A stretch of DNA of 55,225 nt from HGM04593 sp045647745 (GCA_045647745.1 JAZRMQ010000022.1:1-55225), one strand, 5' to 3'. Numbered from the stretch's first letter, positions 25,691 through 34,795 are shown. A program made the numbers and translations. The notes: generated by a model from the sequence alone, not told the origin.

Positions 25691-26437
25691 TTATGGTTTT
25701 ATAAAGTTTGTATAAACCATCTTCACTCTCTCTCGATATTTTTCAGGAATACTATCCACATTATCAATAGTAAATAGAGCAATATCGAATTGGTGTATAT
25801 TTTCAATAAGCCTGAATATTGGATTTTTGAAGCCGCTAGTGTGAAGCGCAAGCCATTCAACATTCTCAAAATCCGAGCTAAACAATGTAGCTGTCAGGTC
25901 CTGTGCCATACAGGAATAAAATACGCGAAAATATCCTTCACTTTTCAAACGACGATAGTGCTCATAGGAAAAAGCCTCCACCACCATTCTATCTTTGAGA
26001 TTGGGAAAATATCTTTCCAGCACTCCGGGCTCTGAAATTTTGTCGGTTACAAGAAATAAATCTTCATTCAACTCAAAGAAAGTATTTATCTCGTCGGCGC
26101 TCAAAGGCGTATAGAGACCATAAATCTTGCGCGCAGAAAAGTCACTAAACAAAGGCACGCTATCGCCCCAATGAGCAAAGCCTGTCATATTGTTAAAATC
26201 ACTCCAAGAGTGAGCTGCCACCAGCACACTATCGCTGGTAAAAAGCAGGTCAAACTCAACAAAGCGATAGCCCTCTTCAAGCGCCTGCTCCATTGCCTCG
26301 CGCGAGTTTGTGTAGATGCAACTATCTACTGCACCACCAGCGTGAGCAATATATTCAGGGTGATACTCCTCGTTTTTCTCCGCTGTTGAACAAGAAAAGA
26401 GGAGAGTCAACAAAAGCAATGGTAGCAGATTTTTCAT
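25691..26437 (-). CDS. GDPD-like phosphodiesterase lipoprotein
   Basis: 248 residues with a lipoprotein signal peptide, MKNLLPLLLLTLLFSC, lipid on Cys16. The mature part resembles the TIM-barrel glycerophosphodiester phosphodiesterase family: IAHAGG at the N-terminal strand, NSREAMEQALEEGYRFVEFD and VLVAAHSW carry the expected first His, Glu-x-Asp and second His. The usual catalytic HRG is HAG here, so the substrate may not be a glycerophosphodiester. Last gene of a four-gene minus-strand operon, nine bases after the aminopeptidase gene. Envelope location is inferred from the signal. Confidence 0.85.
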   Translation of the reverse strand: MKNLLPLLLLTLLFSCSTAEKNEEYHPEYIAHAGGAVDSCIYTNSREAMEQALEEGYRFVEFDLLFTSDSVLVAAHSWSDFNNMTGFAHWGDSVPLFSDFSARKIYGLYTPLSADEINTFFELNEDLFLVTDKISEPGVLERYFPNLKDRMVVEAFSYEHYRRLKSEGYFRVFYSCMAQDLTATLFSSDFENVEWLALHTSGFKNPIFRLIENIHQFDIALFTIDNVDSIPEKYRERVKMVYTNFIKP

Positions 26438-26446
26438 ATTAAAAGA

Positions 26447-28252
26447 TTATATTGGGCAAGTAATCTCCTCGAGATATTTACGCTCCTCGTCATTGAGATA
26501 AGGCGACAGCGCATTGCGCACCATTGCATTATATGCATTAAGATAGCTTATAGCATCTGCACCCAGAATTTCGGGAACGACAGGAGTTGTATCTATCGGG
26601 CACAATGTAAGCGGTTCAAGTTCATAGAAAGCACCGAACTCACTCTCGCAATAGTTTTTCACAAGCATTGTATTCTCTATTCGTATACCAAAGCGACCGG
26701 CTTTGTAGAGCCCGGGTTCATTTGTCACCATCATTCCGGGTAGCAAATGAGCTGGCATATTATTCATTCTTATTTGATGAGGACCCTCGTGGACATTCAA
26801 GAAATGTCCCACGCCGTGGCCTGTACCGTGCAAATAGTTCTCTCCTGAACTCCACAACCATTGACGGGCAAGCACATCGAGCTGTGTACCACAAGTACCT
26901 TTAGGGAATTTTGCCATTGCAAGCGATATGTGCCCTCTTAACACACGTGTATAATCCTCGCGTTCTTCATTTGTCAGCTCACCAAGAGGGATTGTACGGG
27001 TTATATCAGTAGTACCACCTAGATACTGACCGCCACAATCGAGCAACAAGAAACCTCGTGGAGAAAGCACCGCATTCTCCGCAGGAGTAGGCTCATAGTG
27101 TACAATAGCAGCATTAGCACCATAAGCTGCTATTGTAGCAAAGCTAAGGCCACGGAAATTAGCATCAACACCTCTTAACTCTGTCAATTTTTTGTCAACG
27201 TCAAGTTCGGTCACGCCTCCTTCTTCAACAGCGGGCTTCAACCAATGCAACAATTTTACCATAGCAATACCTTCGCTAAGCATAGCCTGTTTAAAACCGG
27301 CAATCTCTACGCTGTTCTTCACAGCCTTCATCATTGCTACCGGCGAATCATTAAAGACAGGGAAACAAGATGGGTTCAGATTTTCGAGCACAGCCCTGTT
27401 GCAGCGATTAGGTTGCAATAATAACGAGGCACCCTCATATTCGCGAAGCGCCTGCCACACATTGTCATATTCAGCCAACAAAATACCTTCACCAGCAAGA
27501 TATTCTCTAACAGCCGGAGAAATCTTTTCACTCTTGACAAAAAGTTTTGCCTCGTCTGCGGTAACAAGCATATAAGCCACAAAAACGGGATTATAATCAA
27601 CGTCGCAGCCACGCAGATTGGTGAGCCAAGCAACCTCATCAAGCATAGTAAGCAGCACGCCATCAACAGCCTGAGCAGCAAGAGAGTCGCGCAAACGAAG
27701 AAGTTTTTTGCTCGAACTTTCGCCACAATACTCCAACGGAAACAGGTTCACTTGCCCCATAGGTAATTGTGGACGACCATTCCAAATTATTGCAAAAGGG
27801 TCGGCAGTCACCTCGAGAAGAATCCCCGCAGCCGAAAGTTCGCAGCCCCACGCCTTTGTCTCGGCAATAGAGCAAACACAGCCATCAACCCCCACACGTG
27901 CACCCTCGGCAAGATTGGCACAAAGCCACGCTGTGATAGATGGAGTGTCCGGCGCGCCATCTTTCATCAACTCAAAACCCGTCGTGGCAAGTGATTTTTC
28001 AGCAGCCAGCCAATAGCGCGAATCGGTCCACAGCAGAGCCCTATCGGTGGTAACAACAGCCGTTCCAGCTGAGCCGTCAAAGCCCGACAGCCACTCGCGT
28101 GATTTCCAACAATCGGCAACATATTCACTGCTGTGAGGGTCACTGCTCACAACAATAAAAGCATCTATATTAACATTGCGCATAAAGGCGCGCAGGCTCT
28201 CAACCCTGCTTTGTATAGTACAGCTATTCATATCTTTATTATTTGTTATCAT
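26447..28252 (-). CDS. Aminopeptidase P family (Xaa-Pro aminopeptidase)
   Basis: 601-residue M24 metallopeptidase that removes an N-terminal residue preceding proline; this long form has two creatinase-like N-domains and a C-terminal catalytic domain. Metal ligands are visible: LLLDCGGQYLGGTTDITRTI (two Asp), GTGHGVGHFLNVHEGPH (His), NEPGLYKAGRFGIRIEN (two Glu). No signal peptide, so cytoplasmic. The start at 28252 overlaps the TGA of the upstream ATP-grasp gene (ATGA), implying translational coupling; a second ATG seven codons later is possible. Confidence 0.95.
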   Translation of the reverse strand: MITNNKDMNSCTIQSRVESLRAFMRNVNIDAFIVVSSDPHSSEYVADCWKSREWLSGFDGSAGTAVVTTDRALLWTDSRYWLAAEKSLATTGFELMKDGAPDTPSITAWLCANLAEGARVGVDGCVCSIAETKAWGCELSAAGILLEVTADPFAIIWNGRPQLPMGQVNLFPLEYCGESSSKKLLRLRDSLAAQAVDGVLLTMLDEVAWLTNLRGCDVDYNPVFVAYMLVTADEAKLFVKSEKISPAVREYLAGEGILLAEYDNVWQALREYEGASLLLQPNRCNRAVLENLNPSCFPVFNDSPVAMMKAVKNSVEIAGFKQAMLSEGIAMVKLLHWLKPAVEEGGVTELDVDKKLTELRGVDANFRGLSFATIAAYGANAAIVHYEPTPAENAVLSPRGFLLLDCGGQYLGGTTDITRTIPLGELTNEEREDYTRVLRGHISLAMAKFPKGTCGTQLDVLARQWLWSSGENYLHGTGHGVGHFLNVHEGPHQIRMNNMPAHLLPGMMVTNEPGLYKAGRFGIRIENTMLVKNYCESEFGAFYELEPLTLCPIDTTPVVPEILGADAISYLNAYNAMVRNALSPYLNDEERKYLEEITCPI

Positions 28253-29418
28253 AAATTATTCTCAACTATTGCATAGGCGGTATAATGATTATCGGGCGTT
28301 ACGGGAGCAAGATTAATATACCCCTCGACCACCCTGCCATCTCTCACCTTCAACGGATGGGCAGCCTGTAGTTCAAGATGCGAACGATAAGCGTCACCAC
28401 TATTTTTATAATATTTTACACGATAAACCCCTCTGCTTTCATAATGCACAAAGCGGTCGCAAAAAAGGCGAGCAACAACTCCCATATTCATACGGAGATT
28501 AACCTCCATACAAGGATTGAGCCTGCAACCATCGCCATTATCATACACCATCATATCAATGCCAAAATATCCACGATAGCCACTTTCGGCCAGAAGATTT
28601 TGCATAATACGACACAATTCCTCTCGCACATTTATCAAAAGTTCCTTTGATACATATTTTGATAAAATCGCCTCAATCTCGCAATCTCTTGCAAGGATAT
28701 TGCCAGTATAAGCTCCATTTTCGGCTGTAAAAAGCGAATACCCGGCAAATCTCACAGCGTTAGGCTCAGCAAAAAATTCCATCGCAAATTCAACCTTTGC
28801 ATTAAAAAAATGCTCGCACACCACACCGCCTTGCCGCCTGATGACACCACGACAAAAATGCACCATAGGCTCCTCGGCTCGGCCAATACCCCACATAATT
28901 CCCTTACCACTGCCCGACCACGGTGCTTTTACCACGCAGCGAGCGCAACCATTAACAAAAGCAATAGCAGCATCAATATTATCAATGTATTGCGGTAAAG
29001 GCGGAGTATCAACACCGGAATTCTTTAAGGCTGTGAGTACATCAATCGTCAATACACGGCTCGAGAGATTGCGCATCTTTTCAACACCCTCATCGGTCGG
29101 CAGCAAAGCCTTGTCAAATCCCATAGCCTTGAAACGGTGGCGCATCTGCGCGCTCCACCCCCAAGGAGAGAGCAATGTGATGGATTGCCGCATCGTCGGA
29201 GTGTACAATTGGGGCAAACAGAACATTTTAGACATCTCATTGCGATAGCTATAATGTTCGCCCCCCGGGAGAAAAACAACATCATTCCCCTCTGCATACC
29301 ACAACGCCAGCGATGCAAGCTCATTAGCTATGCACATTGCAGCCGGTGGCGGACAATAGCTGAACCCACCATCGGCAAGGGCAAGGTCATTCTCGGGATT
29401 AAAAAGATGTAATTTCAC
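28249..29418 (-). CDS. Uncharacterised ATP-grasp-like protein
   Basis: 389 residues, no signal peptide. The ATP-grasp pattern is visible: CVVKAPWSGSGKGIMWG (162-177, Lys/Gly-rich ATP loop), CEHFFNAKVEFAMEFF, and the metal-binding strand FGIDMMVYDNGDGCRLNPCM followed by EVNLRMNMG (Glu305, Asn307). The N-terminus MKLHLFNPENDLALADG is distinctive. ATP-grasp enzymes usually join a carboxylate to an amine or thiol, often making peptides. It is coupled by ATGA overlap to an aminopeptidase P and follows a TonB-domain gene by 12 bases. Substrate unknown; it is conserved among Bacteroidales as far as I recall. Confidence 0.82.
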   Translation of the reverse strand: MKLHLFNPENDLALADGGFSYCPPPAAMCIANELASLALWYAEGNDVVFLPGGEHYSYRNEMSKMFCLPQLYTPTMRQSITLLSPWGWSAQMRHRFKAMGFDKALLPTDEGVEKMRNLSSRVLTIDVLTALKNSGVDTPPLPQYIDNIDAAIAFVNGCARCVVKAPWSGSGKGIMWGIGRAEEPMVHFCRGVIRRQGGVVCEHFFNAKVEFAMEFFAEPNAVRFAGYSLFTAENGAYTGNILARDCEIEAILSKYVSKELLINVREELCRIMQNLLAESGYRGYFGIDMMVYDNGDGCRLNPCMEVNLRMNMGVVARLFCDRFVHYESRGVYRVKYYKNSGDAYRSHLELQAAHPLKVRDGRVVEGYINLAPVTPDNHYTAYAIVENNL

Positions 29419-29430
29419 AACAACTATGTT

Positions 29431-29880
29431 TCAGTATCTAAATTTTCTCCTATGTTGGTTATTGGTCTCGTCTTCGTCAGCAATGAATTTATTTTCGTGG
29501 TTTATCTTGAATTTTATTGGGATAGACATCTCCGCCCTCACCGGACGCCCGTTCTTTTTCCCGGGAATCCAAGGACGCATCTTGCTCACTACGCGCACCG
29601 CCTCGGCATCAAGGCTTTCCGAGACGGAACGCACAACCCTCACACCGCTTATATAACCGTCCATACCAACAGAAAAAGCCACAATCACCTCGCCACTCTC
29701 TCTATTCTGGCGTGCTTCGAGAGGATATTCAAGCTCCGAAATTATATATCTATAAAGCTCCGTTTCACCACCGGGATATTGGGGCATAACAATCTTCTCC
29801 TTACTCTTTTGAGCAAACGAATTACAAGTCGGCGCAAGAGCAAATAGAAACAAAATAAAAAGAGATATCAGATGTTTCAT
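29431..29880 (-). CDS. Secreted TonB C-terminal domain protein
   Basis: 149 residues with an N-terminal signal peptide (about 1-23, ending NSFAQ) and a TonB C-terminal domain: PQYPGGETELYRYIISELEY, ARQNRESGEVIVAFSVGMDG, ISGVRVVRSVSESLDAEAVR, MRPWIPGKKNGRPVRAEMSI. Such short stand-alone TonB domains with a signal peptide are common in Bacteroidota and may contact TonB-dependent receptors or work in periplasmic signalling. First gene of the operon with the ATP-grasp protein. Not a full TonB: no proline-rich spacer is present, and no second transmembrane anchor. Confidence 0.88.
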   Translation of the reverse strand: MKHLISLFILFLFALAPTCNSFAQKSKEKIVMPQYPGGETELYRYIISELEYPLEARQNRESGEVIVAFSVGMDGYISGVRVVRSVSESLDAEAVRVVSKMRPWIPGKKNGRPVRAEMSIPIKFKINHENKFIADEDETNNQHRRKFRY

Positions 29881-29902
29881 TTTACATAGGAGTTAATACT
29901 AG

Positions 29903-29910
29903 CAAAAATA
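29903..29910 (-). promoter_or_regulatory. -7 box upstream of the TonB-domain operon
   Basis: TATTTTTG on the minus strand fits TAnnTTTG, 22 bases before the ATG. The -33 region is only A-rich, so support is partial. Confidence 0.4.
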
Positions 29911-29936
29911 ATATTTTAAATTGAAGCAAAAAAAAC

Positions 29937-29964
29937 TAGGAGAACAATTTTCATTGTTCTCCTA
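29937..29964 (-). terminator. Terminator of tRNA-His
   Basis: 12-bp stem (29937-29948 with 29953-29964), loop TTTC, followed in the minus direction by a run of eight T, just past the tRNA 3' end. Confidence 0.9.
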
Positions 29965-29969
29965 CTCTG

Positions 29970-30044
29970 GGTGGCTGATCGGATTCGAACCGACGACATT
30001 CAGAACCACAATCTGACGCTCTAACCAGCTGAACTACAGCCACC
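29970..30044 (-). tRNA. tRNA-His (anticodon GTG)
   Basis: Cloverleaf on the minus strand: acceptor GTGGCTG/CAGCCAC, D-arm with AGTTCAGCTGGTTAGAGC, anticodon stem TCAGA/TCTGA enclosing TTGTGGT (anticodon GTG), and a T-loop TTCGAAT. An encoded G at -1 (30044) can pair with C73 (29970), the identity element of histidine tRNA. The 3' CCA is not encoded and must be added. Confidence 0.97.
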
Positions 30045-30073
30045 ATATTGCTCTCTGTTTTTCGAAAGCGTTG

Positions 30074-30105
30074 CAAAGGTATAAACTTTTTTGTTATTAT
30101 CCAAA
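30074..30105 (-). promoter_or_regulatory. Promoter of tRNA-His
   Basis: Perfect -7 TACCTTTG (30074-30081), perfect -33 TTTG (30102-30105), 20-base spacer. The sequence from the -7 box onward, TACCTTTGCAACGC, is identical in the tRNA-Lys promoter. Confidence 0.8.
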
Positions 30106-30135
30106 AAAAACTGAACCTTTTTTTTTGCAATAAGA

Positions 30136-30162
30136 GTAAAAGTTTTCTTTCAAAACTTTTAC
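30136..30162. repeat. Inverted repeat between tRNA-His and tyrS
   Basis: Perfect 11-bp arms (30136-30146 with 30152-30162) around CTTTC. It lies upstream of the tRNA-His promoter and beyond the tyrS terminator. It may act as a second terminator for tyrS; no other role can be read. Confidence 0.6.
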
Positions 30163-30179
30163 ATTGCTATTACTTTTAA

Positions 30180-30209
30180 AAAGAGGATAGCTTATGAGCT
30201 ACCCTCTTT
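30180..30209 (-). terminator. Terminator of tyrS
   Basis: 13-base arms (30180-30192 and 30197-30209), loop TATG, with one G-U-type pair; a T/A-rich tail follows in the minus direction, 46 bases past the tyrS stop. Confidence 0.75.
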
Positions 30210-30255
30210 CTACAATTTATTTTTTAATTGCACATACAAGCATTACCACCTATTA

Positions 30256-31551
30256 TCACTTTACAATGATAAGGTAGTAGTTCTTCTTGCCCTTTTGAAC
30301 AAGAATATACTTGTCATTAAGCAAATTATCGCCATTGATTACCTGATCAAAAGCAGTAAGTTTCTCCTTATTGACAGAGACACCACCACCCTGAACAAGT
30401 TTACGCATCTCACCCTTTGAAGCAAAGATAGCTGCAAGGTCGGTTGTGAGGTCAACAGCCTTTACGCCCTCGGCAAGAGCCTCACGCGACACCTCGAACT
30501 GTGGAACGCCGTCAAAAACAGCAAGCAGTGTATCCTCATCGAGTGAGCGCAAAGCATCAGTTGAGGCATTGCCAAAGAGAATGCCCGATGCCTCGACAGC
30601 CTTGTTATACTCCTCCTCGCCGTGAACAAGAACTGTAACCTCCATCGCCAAACGTTTCTGCAACAGACGCAAGTGAGGTGCCTGAGCGTGCTCGGCAACA
30701 AGAGCCTCAATCTCCTCGCGGCAGATAGAGGTAAATATCTTGATATACTTCTCGGCATCCTCATCGCTCACATTCAACCAGAACTGATAGAAACGATAAG
30801 CTGATGTGTAGCGCTTGTAGAGCCAGATGTTACCCTGCACGGTCTTACCGAATTTTTTGCCATCGGCCTTTGTGATAAGCGGACAGGTGAGAGCAAACAC
30901 CTCATTACCCGACATTTTGCGAATCATCTCGGTACCGGTGGTGATATTACCCCACTGATCGGCACCACCCAACTGCAACTTACAGCCGTGAGTCTCGTTG
31001 AGGTGAACATAGTCATAACCCTGAAGAAGCTGATAGGTAAACTCGGTAAACGACATACCATCTGTTCCGGCTTCACCCGACAAACGACGTTTAACAGAGT
31101 CCTTTGACATCATATAATTCACAGTAATCATCTTACCGATATTGCGGATAAAATCGAGGAATGTAAACTCCTTCATCCAGTCGTAGTTGTTCACAAGCAC
31201 TGCCGCATTGGGAGCATCGCTGTCAAAATCAAGAAAACGAGCGAGCTGTTTTTTCAAAGCCTCTTGGTTGTGACGCAGCTTCTCCTCATCAATGAGCACG
31301 CGCTCTTTTGATTTACCCGAGGGGTCGCCAATCATACCGGTAGCACCACCAATCAGCGCAATAGGTTTGTGACCACAGAGCTGAAAATGACGAAGCATCA
31401 TCACACCCACAAGGTGACCAATGTGCAACGAATCGGCAGTGGGGTCAATACCCAAATAGGCACTTGTCAACTCCTTCTGCAACTGCTCTTCTGTTCCGGG
31501 AGTCATATCCTGAATCATCCCTCTCCATTTTAATTCCTGTACAAAATTCAT
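30256..31551 (-). CDS. tyrS: Tyrosyl-tRNA synthetase
   Basis: Class I aminoacyl-tRNA synthetase charging tRNA-Tyr. The 431 residues show the HIGH motif in PTADSLHIGHLVGVMMLRH, GGATGMIGDPSGKSKER, LLQGYDYVHLNETHGCKLQL, GGADQWGNITTG, the KMSKS equivalent KADGKKFGKTVQGN and a C-terminal S4 RNA-binding domain (MRKLVQGGGVSVNKEKL...). It is the last gene of a tamL-MBL-tyrS run, 28 bases after the MBL gene. All motifs intact. Confidence 0.98.
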   Translation of the reverse strand: MNFVQELKWRGMIQDMTPGTEEQLQKELTSAYLGIDPTADSLHIGHLVGVMMLRHFQLCGHKPIALIGGATGMIGDPSGKSKERVLIDEEKLRHNQEALKKQLARFLDFDSDAPNAAVLVNNYDWMKEFTFLDFIRNIGKMITVNYMMSKDSVKRRLSGEAGTDGMSFTEFTYQLLQGYDYVHLNETHGCKLQLGGADQWGNITTGTEMIRKMSGNEVFALTCPLITKADGKKFGKTVQGNIWLYKRYTSAYRFYQFWLNVSDEDAEKYIKIFTSICREEIEALVAEHAQAPHLRLLQKRLAMEVTVLVHGEEEYNKAVEASGILFGNASTDALRSLDEDTLLAVFDGVPQFEVSREALAEGVKAVDLTTDLAAIFASKGEMRKLVQGGGVSVNKEKLTAFDQVINGDNLLNDKYILVQKGKKNYYLIIVK

Positions 31552-31579
31552 AATTTTATTTTTTATTGTTATTCTTTTC

Positions 31580-32383
31580 TTATAAACGATAAAGTGGCGA
31601 TGGCGTTGCGCGTTTCAGCACAACAAGTTGCACATCTTTGCCTGCAATAATGCCATAATCGCTAAACTCCATTGTAACAGCCTTGTAAGCAAGCTCTGGA
31701 TGATTATTCTCCTCGCTAAGATGACACAGCCAGATATTCTTCAAATTCTCGTTAAAGTGTGAGGCTAAATATTTTGCAGTAGCCTGATTGCTCAAATGTC
31801 CTCTAGAGCTCGACACACGGACTTTCAAAAATTCGGGATAACGCCCCATTGCAAGCATCTGCTCTTCGTAGTTCGACTCAATAACAAGATAGTTTGCTTG
31901 GTCAATATAATACGAAGCTATTGGTGTAATCTCACCCAAATCGGTTGCAATGCAGAACTTTTTATCACCAACCTCAATAAAATAACCAACATTGTCACTG
32001 CCATCGTGAGGCACCTCAAAAGGGGTAATAACAAAATCTCTCAATGTTATTGGCTCCTCTTTTTGTACATATCTCACAAATGCAGGGTCAATGGGCTTGG
32101 ATACGCAATAATTCTGTGTGATGCCTTTATGCACCTCTTTGGTTGCATAAACAGGAATATTCGCTTTTGACGAGATAACACCCAGCGACTTTATGTGGTC
32201 GGCGTGGTCGTGCGTAACAAACATTGCACAAATACTTTCAAAAGCAATTCCCTCTTTTTTCAAAGCCATTCTAATGGTCTTTGATGGTATTCCGGCATCT
32301 ATGAGAATACCATAGTCACCCACCCCTAGGTAGTAACAATTTCCGCAGCTTCCGCTGCCAATACTCATAAATCGAATCTCCAT
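31580..32383 (-). CDS. MBL fold metallo-hydrolase (YycJ/WalJ-like)
   Basis: 267 residues. The start at 32383 (MEIRFMSIGSGSCGNCYYLG) gives the family opening; an ATG nine codons upstream is less likely. Metal-binding motifs: FVTHDHADHIKSLGV (about 57-70), FEVPHDGSDNVGYFIEVGD, CIATDLGEITP and LCHLSEENNHPELA. YycJ-type proteins are beta-lactamase-fold 5' to 3' exonucleases or phosphodiesterases linked to DNA repair and cell-wall stress in Firmicutes; the function in Bacteroidota is less clear. Encoded between tamL (40 bases) and tyrS (28 bases). Confidence 0.92.
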   Translation of the reverse strand: MEIRFMSIGSGSCGNCYYLGVGDYGILIDAGIPSKTIRMALKKEGIAFESICAMFVTHDHADHIKSLGVISSKANIPVYATKEVHKGITQNYCVSKPIDPAFVRYVQKEEPITLRDFVITPFEVPHDGSDNVGYFIEVGDKKFCIATDLGEITPIASYYIDQANYLVIESNYEEQMLAMGRYPEFLKVRVSSSRGHLSNQATAKYLASHFNENLKNIWLCHLSEENNHPELAYKAVTMEFSDYGIIAGKDVQLVVLKRATPSPLYRL

Positions 32384-32422
32384 TATATCTATTATTTTTT
32401 CTTTCAACACAAGCCTTCGACA

Positions 32423-34729
32423 TTAGAAGGGATAACCAATTGCAAAGTGCAACGCAAAATCGCGGTTAAAATTCGGCGTTATTATCGGGAATTTCTTTTT
32501 GCCGCTGTATGCAGGATTAATGGCCTTCATAGCAGCATCGAGGCGGAATACAAACATATCAAATTCCAATCTCAATCCAAGGCCATAGGACATTGCAATA
32601 TCTTTGTAAAAGGTTGTTATCTTAAACTGTCCACCGGGCTGTTCCTCGTAGTTGCGTATTGTCCAGATGTTTCCGGCATCAATGAACACCGCAGAGTGAA
32701 CCATCATAAACAGGTGCGAGCGATACTCCACGCTCATATCCAATTTAATATCACCCGACTGGTTTATAAAGTCAATATTTCTGTTACCATTCTTGTAGCT
32801 GCCGGGGCCCAACGTGCGAACCGTCCATCCACGCATACCATTTGCACCACCCGAGAAGTACCGTTTCTCAAATGGCAAAATACGCGAATTCCCGTATGGA
32901 TAGGCAACACCAAAGGCAAAGTGCATAACCATTGAGTTCCTGTCGTCCATCTTAATGCGCGTAGTAAAGTCAAAATCGCCCTTCACATATTGAGCATAAG
33001 CAATGTTCATAAATGTATATTGCCCATCCTCGTTCTTGGGAGTTTTAAAAATAGAACTCACACCATAAAGCACATTGCCGGAACACTCGACATTTGTTCT
33101 CAATGAATATACAACGCGTTTAAAGCGGTTAGCATCATTCAACGACGAGTTATAGGAGTAAGTGTAACCCAACTTTGTTATCAACAAATTCTCGTAGTTG
33201 TATTTCAAAATCGAATTTCGGTTCGAGATACTATCGAGATACTCCTTTTTAAACGTCTCGGCAATCCAAGGAACATAGATGTAGTTCAAATCAATAACAT
33301 CAAGTTTATGATGCGTCTCTTTTTTGCGACTCCACATATAACTCCAAGTACCAGAGATTAATCTGCGGTTAAACTCGGGGCGATCCTGTGAGTTATATTT
33401 CAGAGAAAACACCGACGAAGAGACCAATTTTCTCTTGTCGGCCGGCACCAGTGTCGAGATAAGACCACCCTGAAAGCGCAAGCTCAACTCGGCACCATAT
33501 TCAAAGAACTTATTTCCATTATAACCTCTCAAGTTCGACACCGCCTCATAGGCCGCAAAGAGCCTCAAAGCAAGCTGTTCCGAGCCCTTGAAAAGGTTCT
33601 TATCCGACAAAGTCACCGATGCCAAAGCACCAAAGTTGCCGGCTGTATTTGTTCCGTCAAGGTCAAAACCCACCGTGCAACGTTTGCTCTTTTCATACAT
33701 TATGTAGCAATCGAGAAGAGCTGTATCAGAGCGCTCCTGCATACGGACTGTTGTATATTTCAATGCCGACAACTGCGAGAAAGAGCTATATGTCTTGTCA
33801 ACATTCTCCTGTGAAAAAAGTTCTCCGGGAGTAATATAGGTATTCTCTAAAAGTTTCTTTGTGCGCACAACCTGCGACTCATTATACAAAATTGCATAAC
33901 TATCCATATCAATTGTATCGCACTGCTCAAAGAGAGCATCATCAAGATGCAAGCCGGCATTTGCCACATAATATATTTTGCCTATTATGTAAGCCTTGTG
34001 ATTTATTGGTTCAGCATTTACCGTAGGAGTAAAACCAGCAATATTCATCGTTAGCTTAACCTTGTTTGAGTGATGAGCAGTATCAGCAGTGTATGTAATA
34101 TGCTCCTTTTGGAAACGATAGTAGCCACTGTTTCTGAGCAAATCGGTAACACGACGGCGCTCCATCTCCATACCATCAACGCTAAACGGCATACCGGCTT
34201 TTATTGTCGATGCAGCAGAATCGGCCATAATTATCTTTGCCAACACACTATCCTCACTCAACATATTAAATTCCGAGATATAATATCTCTCTTTCTCGTG
34301 CAGATAATAGGTTACCTTTGCACGACGTTTCTTTTCGTTCACAAGTGTCTCAAAGTCGACACGCGCGTGCAAATAACCATCATTCAACAACATCTGCTGA
34401 ATATTATGGCGTGTAGCCTCGGCAAGTTTGTTGCTATATATCACCGGTTTCTCTCCCAGACGACGCAAAACGCGGTTTATCCACTTTGTCGAGTCGAGAC
34501 CCGAAAGAGCATAGGTATACATTGGAACCTTTACAAGGCTGAACCATTTGGCATTAGGTTTTTGTCTGATATAATTCGAAGCTTTTGAAGCATTAGCGGT
34601 ATTTGTGTTTGAGACAATATTGACATCATTAAGCAGGAACTCGCCCTCGGGGATGAATTTCTTCACCGAGCACGAGCATAGCAAAAGCACGCCTAAAAGC
34701 AGAAATATAATTTTTCTAAACAATGTCAT
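32423..34729 (-). CDS. tamL: TamL, lipoprotein-type TamA/BamA-family outer membrane protein
   Basis: Omp85-family protein of about 768 residues. It starts with a lipoprotein signal, MTLFRKIIFLLLGVLLLCSC (Cys20), which distinguishes the Bacteroidota TamL from ordinary TamA. An upstream ATG adds MSV. POTRA-like modules follow (for example KAYIIGKIYYVANAGLHLDD and TPGELFSQENVDKTYSSFSQ), then a C-terminal beta-barrel: RYFSGGANGMRGWTVRTLGP is the conserved RGF/Y-type loop region, and the last strand ends in NRDFALHFAIGYPF with a terminal aromatic. It likely works with a TamB-like protein in envelope assembly. First gene of tamL-MBL-tyrS. Confidence 0.93.
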   Translation of the reverse strand: MTLFRKIIFLLLGVLLLCSCSVKKFIPEGEFLLNDVNIVSNTNTANASKASNYIRQKPNAKWFSLVKVPMYTYALSGLDSTKWINRVLRRLGEKPVIYSNKLAEATRHNIQQMLLNDGYLHARVDFETLVNEKKRRAKVTYYLHEKERYYISEFNMLSEDSVLAKIIMADSAASTIKAGMPFSVDGMEMERRRVTDLLRNSGYYRFQKEHITYTADTAHHSNKVKLTMNIAGFTPTVNAEPINHKAYIIGKIYYVANAGLHLDDALFEQCDTIDMDSYAILYNESQVVRTKKLLENTYITPGELFSQENVDKTYSSFSQLSALKYTTVRMQERSDTALLDCYIMYEKSKRCTVGFDLDGTNTAGNFGALASVTLSDKNLFKGSEQLALRLFAAYEAVSNLRGYNGNKFFEYGAELSLRFQGGLISTLVPADKRKLVSSSVFSLKYNSQDRPEFNRRLISGTWSYMWSRKKETHHKLDVIDLNYIYVPWIAETFKKEYLDSISNRNSILKYNYENLLITKLGYTYSYNSSLNDANRFKRVVYSLRTNVECSGNVLYGVSSIFKTPKNEDGQYTFMNIAYAQYVKGDFDFTTRIKMDDRNSMVMHFAFGVAYPYGNSRILPFEKRYFSGGANGMRGWTVRTLGPGSYKNGNRNIDFINQSGDIKLDMSVEYRSHLFMMVHSAVFIDAGNIWTIRNYEEQPGGQFKITTFYKDIAMSYGLGLRLEFDMFVFRLDAAMKAINPAYSGKKKFPIITPNFNRDFALHFAIGYPF

Positions 34730-34795
34730 TACGCTCAAAAAGCAGGTTATACCCCCTAAAATCCCTAATTACGGTATTATACTAAAATAATTTTA

